The position numbers and the translations under genes were made by a program. Below are positions 60,741 through 64,000 of a DNA stretch of 64,000 nucleotides, one piece after another (the first letter of the stretch is position 1; each line of letters starts with the position of its first letter). A model generated the notes under the pieces. It did not search any database. It was not told the DNA's origin and saw nothing but the letters and a program-made list of their open reading frames with translations. This stretch comes from OLB6 sp964467455 (lineage in GTDB: Bacteria; Bacteroidota; Ignavibacteria; Kapaibacteriales; Kapaibacteriaceae). Location of the stretch: the NCBI GenBank assembly GCA_964467455.1, contig CAYXQJ010000002.1:163020-227019 (forward strand), given 5' to 3'.

Positions 60741-61975
60741 AGCTGCGACCACAACATACCGAGGGCCGCGCCGACGGTGCGTTCACGGTTGATGCGTCGG
60801 TCGGTGCCGAACAGGTGTTTGACGGCTTTGACGCCGTCGGGTCCGGCCACGGCGATCCACACAAGTCCGACGGGCTTCTCTTCGGTGCCTCCGCCAGGTC
60901 CGGCCACACCGGTGACGCCAATGCCCCACGTGGTGCCGAACTTCTCGCGCACACGCATGGCCATCAGGACGGCAACTGCTTCGCTGACGGCGCCGACGTT
61001 GTTGAGCACAGCCGTCGGGACGTTGAGCTCACGTGTCTTGGCCGCATTGCTATACGTCAGGACGCCCCCTTCAAACCAGGCAGAGCTGCCGGGAATGTCG
61101 GTGAAGGCAGCACCCAACAGACCACCGGTGCAGGACTCGGCCACGGCGACGGTCTCATGGCGTTCGAGCAGACGTTCACCAACGGCGGCAGATAACGTGC
61201 GCTCGCCGGTGCTGAAGATGAATCGTCCGGCACGTTCCGTGATGATGGACGTGATGCGGTTAAGTTCGGTCGTCCGCTCGCGCAACGTTGTTCCCAACGC
61301 GCCGATGCGCAGCCGTACCCCTTGATAGTTGGGCAAGAAGGCCAACGTCGATGTGCCGAGAAACTGCGACGGTTCGCCGATCAGATCGGCAAGGTTGCTT
61401 TCGGCGATGCCCGTTGTTTGCAGCACGCGATATTCACGTACCGGTTTCCGTTCGGCATCGATCCGTTGTTGGAGAAGGGGCAGGACATGATCCGTCATGA
61501 TGCCGCGCATCTCGGGCGGTACGCCCGGCATGGCAATGATGATGGTGTTCCCGTGTTGCAGCAGCACGCCCGGCGCAGTGCCGATGGGATTGTGCAGCAC
61601 CGTGGCACGCGACGGCACTAGGGCCTGGGCGGCGTTGCGCTCCGTAAGCTCGCGGCCGCGCTCCTGCATCCATGCGTGCAGATGATCCAACCACGGCTGA
61701 TGCAGGGCGAAGGTGTCGTTGGTGAATTTGTTGAGGACCGACAATGTGATGTCGTCGTGTGTGGGCCCCAAGCCCCCTGTCAACAACAACACATCATTGC
61801 GTTGGCTTAAACGCGAAAGGTCGGCGATGAGGTCTTTCTCCTCGTCGCCGACCGTATTCTGTGCGGTAATGGTAACTCCGATACGCGTACACGCTGCAGC
61901 GATCCACGCTGCATTGCTGTTGACCACCTGCCCGATCAGCAGCTCGTCGCCGATGGTGATGATGGCCGCGTTCAG
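60737..61975 (-). CDS. cinA: CinA-family protein (competence/damage-inducible, nicotinamide-nucleotide amidase)
   Basis: 412 residues if translation starts at CTG 61975. The conserved N-terminus NAAIITIGDELLIGQVVNSN is encoded directly after that CTG, where family members have Met; no ATG, GTG or TTG precedes it, and the first canonical codon (GTG 61927) would remove 16 essential residues. The molybdopterin-binding-like domain has LLTGGLGPTHDDIT and IIIAMPGVPPEMR; the C-terminal amidase domain (about 255-410) has AVAESCTGGLLGAAFTDIPG and GVTGVAGPGGGTEEKPVGLV. CinA recycles NMN and ADP-ribose-type by-products. Five bases after the rplS stop. Confidence 0.93.
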   Translation of the reverse strand: MNAAIITIGDELLIGQVVNSNAAWIAAACTRIGVTITAQNTVGDEEKDLIADLSRLSQRNDVLLLTGGLGPTHDDITLSVLNKFTNDTFALHQPWLDHLHAWMQERGRELTERNAAQALVPSRATVLHNPIGTAPGVLLQHGNTIIIAMPGVPPEMRGIMTDHVLPLLQQRIDAERKPVREYRVLQTTGIAESNLADLIGEPSQFLGTSTLAFLPNYQGVRLRIGALGTTLRERTTELNRITSIITERAGRFIFSTGERTLSAAVGERLLERHETVAVAESCTGGLLGAAFTDIPGSSAWFEGGVLTYSNAAKTRELNVPTAVLNNVGAVSEAVAVLMAMRVREKFGTTWGIGVTGVAGPGGGTEEKPVGLVWIAVAGPDGVKAVKHLFGTDRRINRERTVGAALGMLWSQL

Positions 61976-61980
61976 AGTGT

Positions 61981-62364
61981 TTAGGACGTCTTTTGACGGA
62001 TCTTCTTCTCGCTCATACCGCGGAGGTAATAGAGCTTGGAGCGGCGAACATCGCCTTCCTTGATGACCTGCATGCTTTGGATCGTCGGGGAGTTGACCGG
62101 GAAGATCCGCTCCACGCCGACGCCGTTCGAGATCTTACGAACGCGGAACGTTTCGTTCATGCCCGAACCGCGACGTGCGATCACGATGCCTTGGAAATTC
62201 TGGATACGCTCTTTTTCACCTTCGACCACGCGCACGGCGATCTTCACCGTGTCACCGGGACGGAAGGTGGGCATTTCCGGCGAAGCTTCACCGGCCTTGG
62301 CCTTGCGCATTTCGAATGCGGCAGCGGCCGAAGTGTTCTCGATCTTTTTGACCTTGGGATGCAT
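61981..62364 (-). CDS. rplS: 50S ribosomal protein L19
   Basis: 127 residues. The core FRPGDTVKIAVRVVEGEKER, IQNFQGIVIARRGSGMNETF, GVGVERIFPVNSPTIQSMQV and RSKLYYLRGMSEKKIRQK is L19, at the subunit interface of the ribosome. ATG 62364 gives the normal length; the longer frame adds non-conserved residues from the leader. Transcribed with cinA and tsaD from the promoter just upstream. Confidence 0.97.
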   Translation of the reverse strand: MHPKVKKIENTSAAAAFEMRKAKAGEASPEMPTFRPGDTVKIAVRVVEGEKERIQNFQGIVIARRGSGMNETFRVRKISNGVGVERIFPVNSPTIQSMQVIKEGDVRRSKLYYLRGMSEKKIRQKTS

Positions 62365-62394
62365 AACGTGTTGGCTCCGAGTTGTATAGGACAG

Positions 62395-62427
62395 CAAACT
62401 TACGCAATCTTGCCTATCTAAATCAAG
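62395..62427 (-). promoter_or_regulatory. Promoter of rplS-cinA-tsaD (CTTG-N21-TAAGTTTG)
   Basis: TAAGTTTG at 62395-62402 and CTTG at 62424-62427, 21 bp apart, the same spacing as the tRNA-Thr promoter. The leader to rplS is about 25 nt. Confidence 0.75.
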
Positions 62428-62457
62428 TGGTTATCAAACAATAGCTTACCCCCCGCC

Positions 62458-64000
62458 ATGCCCGTTGCCGTCATTTGCGCCTTCCTTCTTGCCTCCATCG
62501 TTGGCCAGGCCCAAGAGACCTATAACATCACGTTTGACAAGCAGCCCCCTTTTATGTCATGGGCCAAAGAGTGGCATGACCAGAACCACGACCGGGTCTT
62601 CCGCAACGGATCGTTGGAAATCGACAATCGGATCGACAACAACGCTTGGTTCATCCGGTATTGGGCTTACGACCCGCGGTTTCCGTGGTCAGCATCACTC
62701 ACCTATACGATCGATCAAGCCGACGGCTCGGACGGTTTTGGTGTGATCGCCCAAAGCGGTGACCTGTTCTTGATGTTCAAGATCCAGGCCGCACCACGAA
62801 CCTATTGGATCGGTACGTGGAAACAGAATGGCAATGTGTGGACGAATGTGATCAAGCAACAGCCCGACAGTACCTATGTGCGGTTCGTAGACGCGATCAA
62901 GCCGCTTGGCCAACGCAACGAACTCTCGATCTCGGTCAAGAACAACACCATGTACTTCCTGATCAATGGTGTCGAGGTCGATCAACATCCGTTGAGCGGA
63001 CCACTCGCCCCCTTCAGCGGTGTCCTTGGTGGTTTGGGGGTGTTCTATTCCAGCACTGTTAAGGGGCGAATGCATACGTTCGCTTCGTCGTATACGTCAC
63101 GCGACGTGAAGCAGGTCAAGAATGCCTTCATCGGCGTTCGCAAGTCGATCGTGAAAGAACTTGAGGGACCAGGAAGCCGGTATCCGGTGATGTCGCCGAA
63201 CGGGCAACAGTTGTATTACGTGCGTTCAGACAGTGTGACGTCGGATGATGCCTGGGTTGCCGACGCCGTCACCGATTCGACGTGGTCGGTAGGACGTCCG
63301 CTTGGCAAGCCGATCAACAACGCCACCGCCAACAATGTGGTCTCGGTCTCGCAAGATGGGAATGAATTGTTGTTGTGGGGACAGTACAATCCTGACGGTT
63401 CGTTCAAAGCATCGGGATTCTCAACCTCCCGACGAACAGCCAGCGGTTGGAGCCAACCCGGCGATATCAACACCAACCATGCACCAAGCAAGTCCAAAAC
63501 ACGTGAAGAATGTCTCTCGGCTGATCGATCCGTGGCGATCCTCGCCCGTGAGATCGAAGGCAACACGACCGGGGACAAAGACCTCTATGTTAGCTTTCGC
63601 ATGGCCGACGGATCGTATGGTCCGCTGACCAACCTCGGCACCAACATCAACACCATCGGCAGTGAGAACGGCCCCTTTCTTGCCGCCGACAATCGCACGT
63701 TGTATTGGTACTCTTACCATGATACCTTCGGCGACGCCGACATCTTCGTCTCGAAGCGTCTTGATGATACCTGGCTGAACTGGTCCCCTCGTGTCAACCT
63801 TGGTCCTACCATCAACACCGTTGGCTGGGATGCCTACTTCTGTATTCATCCCTCCGGTCGATATGCCTACATGAATACCAGCGATGGGTACACACAAGGC
63901 ATCTGCCGCGTCGACCTACCCAACGATGCTGCCACCCGAGCCCTCCTCCCCGATCCCGTGGTCATTGTTAAGGGGCGGGTGTTGCATGCCAAGACCAAGC
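62458..64000 (+). CDS. Secreted PD40/OmpA-type protein (3' end outside window)
   Basis: 514 codons are open to the window edge. A signal peptide (about 1-21, VICAFLLASIVGQAQ) is followed by a jelly-roll-like domain (about 22-205, FGVIAQSGDLFLMFKIQA and LGGLGVFYSSTVKGRMH). Then come PD40/WD40-like beta-propeller units (SRYPVMSPNGQQLYYVRS, VSVSQDGNELLLWGQ, ENGPFLAADNRTLYWYSYHD). The visible end, VVIVKGRVLHAKTK, looks like the start of a carboxypeptidase-regulatory-like domain, so the full protein probably has the PD40-CarbopepD_reg-OmpA layout common in Bacteroidota. The missing part cannot be confirmed. Confidence 0.82.
   Translation, partial: MPVAVICAFLLASIVGQAQETYNITFDKQPPFMSWAKEWHDQNHDRVFRNGSLEIDNRIDNNAWFIRYWAYDPRFPWSASLTYTIDQADGSDGFGVIAQSGDLFLMFKIQAAPRTYWIGTWKQNGNVWTNVIKQQPDSTYVRFVDAIKPLGQRNELSISVKNNTMYFLINGVEVDQHPLSGPLAPFSGVLGGLGVFYSSTVKGRMHTFASSYTSRDVKQVKNAFIGVRKSIVKELEGPGSRYPVMSPNGQQLYYVRSDSVTSDDAWVADAVTDSTWSVGRPLGKPINNATANNVVSVSQDGNELLLWGQYNPDGSFKASGFSTSRRTASGWSQPGDINTNHAPSKSKTREECLSADRSVAILAREIEGNTTGDKDLYVSFRMADGSYGPLTNLGTNINTIGSENGPFLAADNRTLYWYSYHDTFGDADIFVSKRLDDTWLNWSPRVNLGPTINTVGWDAYFCIHPSGRYAYMNTSDGYTQGICRVDLPNDAATRALLPDPVVIVKGRVLHAKTK

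Overview
The window looks like a draft scaffold (two 100-base N runs, at 55789-55888 and 59061-59160) from a gene-dense bacterium of the Bacteroidota/Chlorobi side of the tree; a Kapabacteria-like lineage is my best guess, not a proven one. The reasons are secreted proteins ending in type IX secretion (T9SS) sorting-like tails, OmpA/PD40 envelope proteins, DUF4175/DUF4159/DUF4920 proteins, a fused E1 alpha-beta dehydrogenase, and promoters of the form CTTG-N19/21-TAnnTTTG typical of Bacteroidota. Genes are packed with 1-20 bp overlaps, and no stretch over 300 bases lacks a gene. I see no prophage, insertion sequence, rRNA operon or CRISPR array.

Layout. 1-5072 (minus): rsmG, a DUF4159 protein, a large coiled-coil DUF4175 protein and a cut-off small transporter. 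5071-17839 (plus): GT2 glycosyltransferase, nth, then a surface cluster (double-OmpA barrel protein, giant secreted WD40/T9SS protein, second double-OmpA protein, GT4 glycosyltransferase, IgGFc-binding-like secreted protein), then rluE. 18311-22602 (minus): ccmC-ccmD-ccmE-ccmE-like-ccmF, with the Cys-type CcmE. 22622-25556 (minus): a partner-switching module (SpoIIE-type phosphatase, STAS antagonist, RsbW-like kinase). 25581-29473 (minus): DUF4920 lipoprotein, tRNA-Thr(CGT), SMUG2-like glycosylase, M32 carboxypeptidase, queA. 29568-31595: uvrB. 31592-37637: polysaccharide genes (three GT4 enzymes, a Wzz-like protein, an O-antigen ligase/polymerase), followed by PBP2 and an orphan solute-binding lipoprotein. 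40662-42925: SRPBCC protein, Nudix hydrolase, truA, msrB. 42909-49448 (minus): an RND efflux operon, tolC-like (broken by an in-frame TGA), tetR, adaptor, permease. 49531-52756 (minus): polyprenyl-phosphate sugar transferase, GT4, gmhB-like. 52819-56586 (minus): UvrD helicase and the fused E1. 56642-59005 (plus): a T9SS protein and glyA. 59161-62364 (minus): a four-helix-bundle (23S IVP family) gene between inverted 15-bp repeat arrays, tsaD, cinA (CTG start) and rplS. 62458 to the end: an OmpA/PD40-type secreted protein cut by the window edge.

How it works together. Much of the window builds the cell envelope: sugar transferase and glycosyltransferases feed a Wzz/ligase system, OmpA-like and T9SS proteins occupy the outer membrane and surface, RND/TolC exports compounds, and the Ccm genes attach haem to c-type cytochromes. 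The rest is housekeeping: tRNA modification (queA, truA, tsaD), 16S methylation, excision repair and protein repair.

The most unusual signals are the four-helix-bundle gene bracketed by inverted arrays, a set of heptanucleotide tandem arrays placed at stop codons, an over-represented heptamer AGGGGGC, a Cys-type Ccm system with a second, shortened CcmE, and convergent gene pairs that all overlap at their 3' ends.
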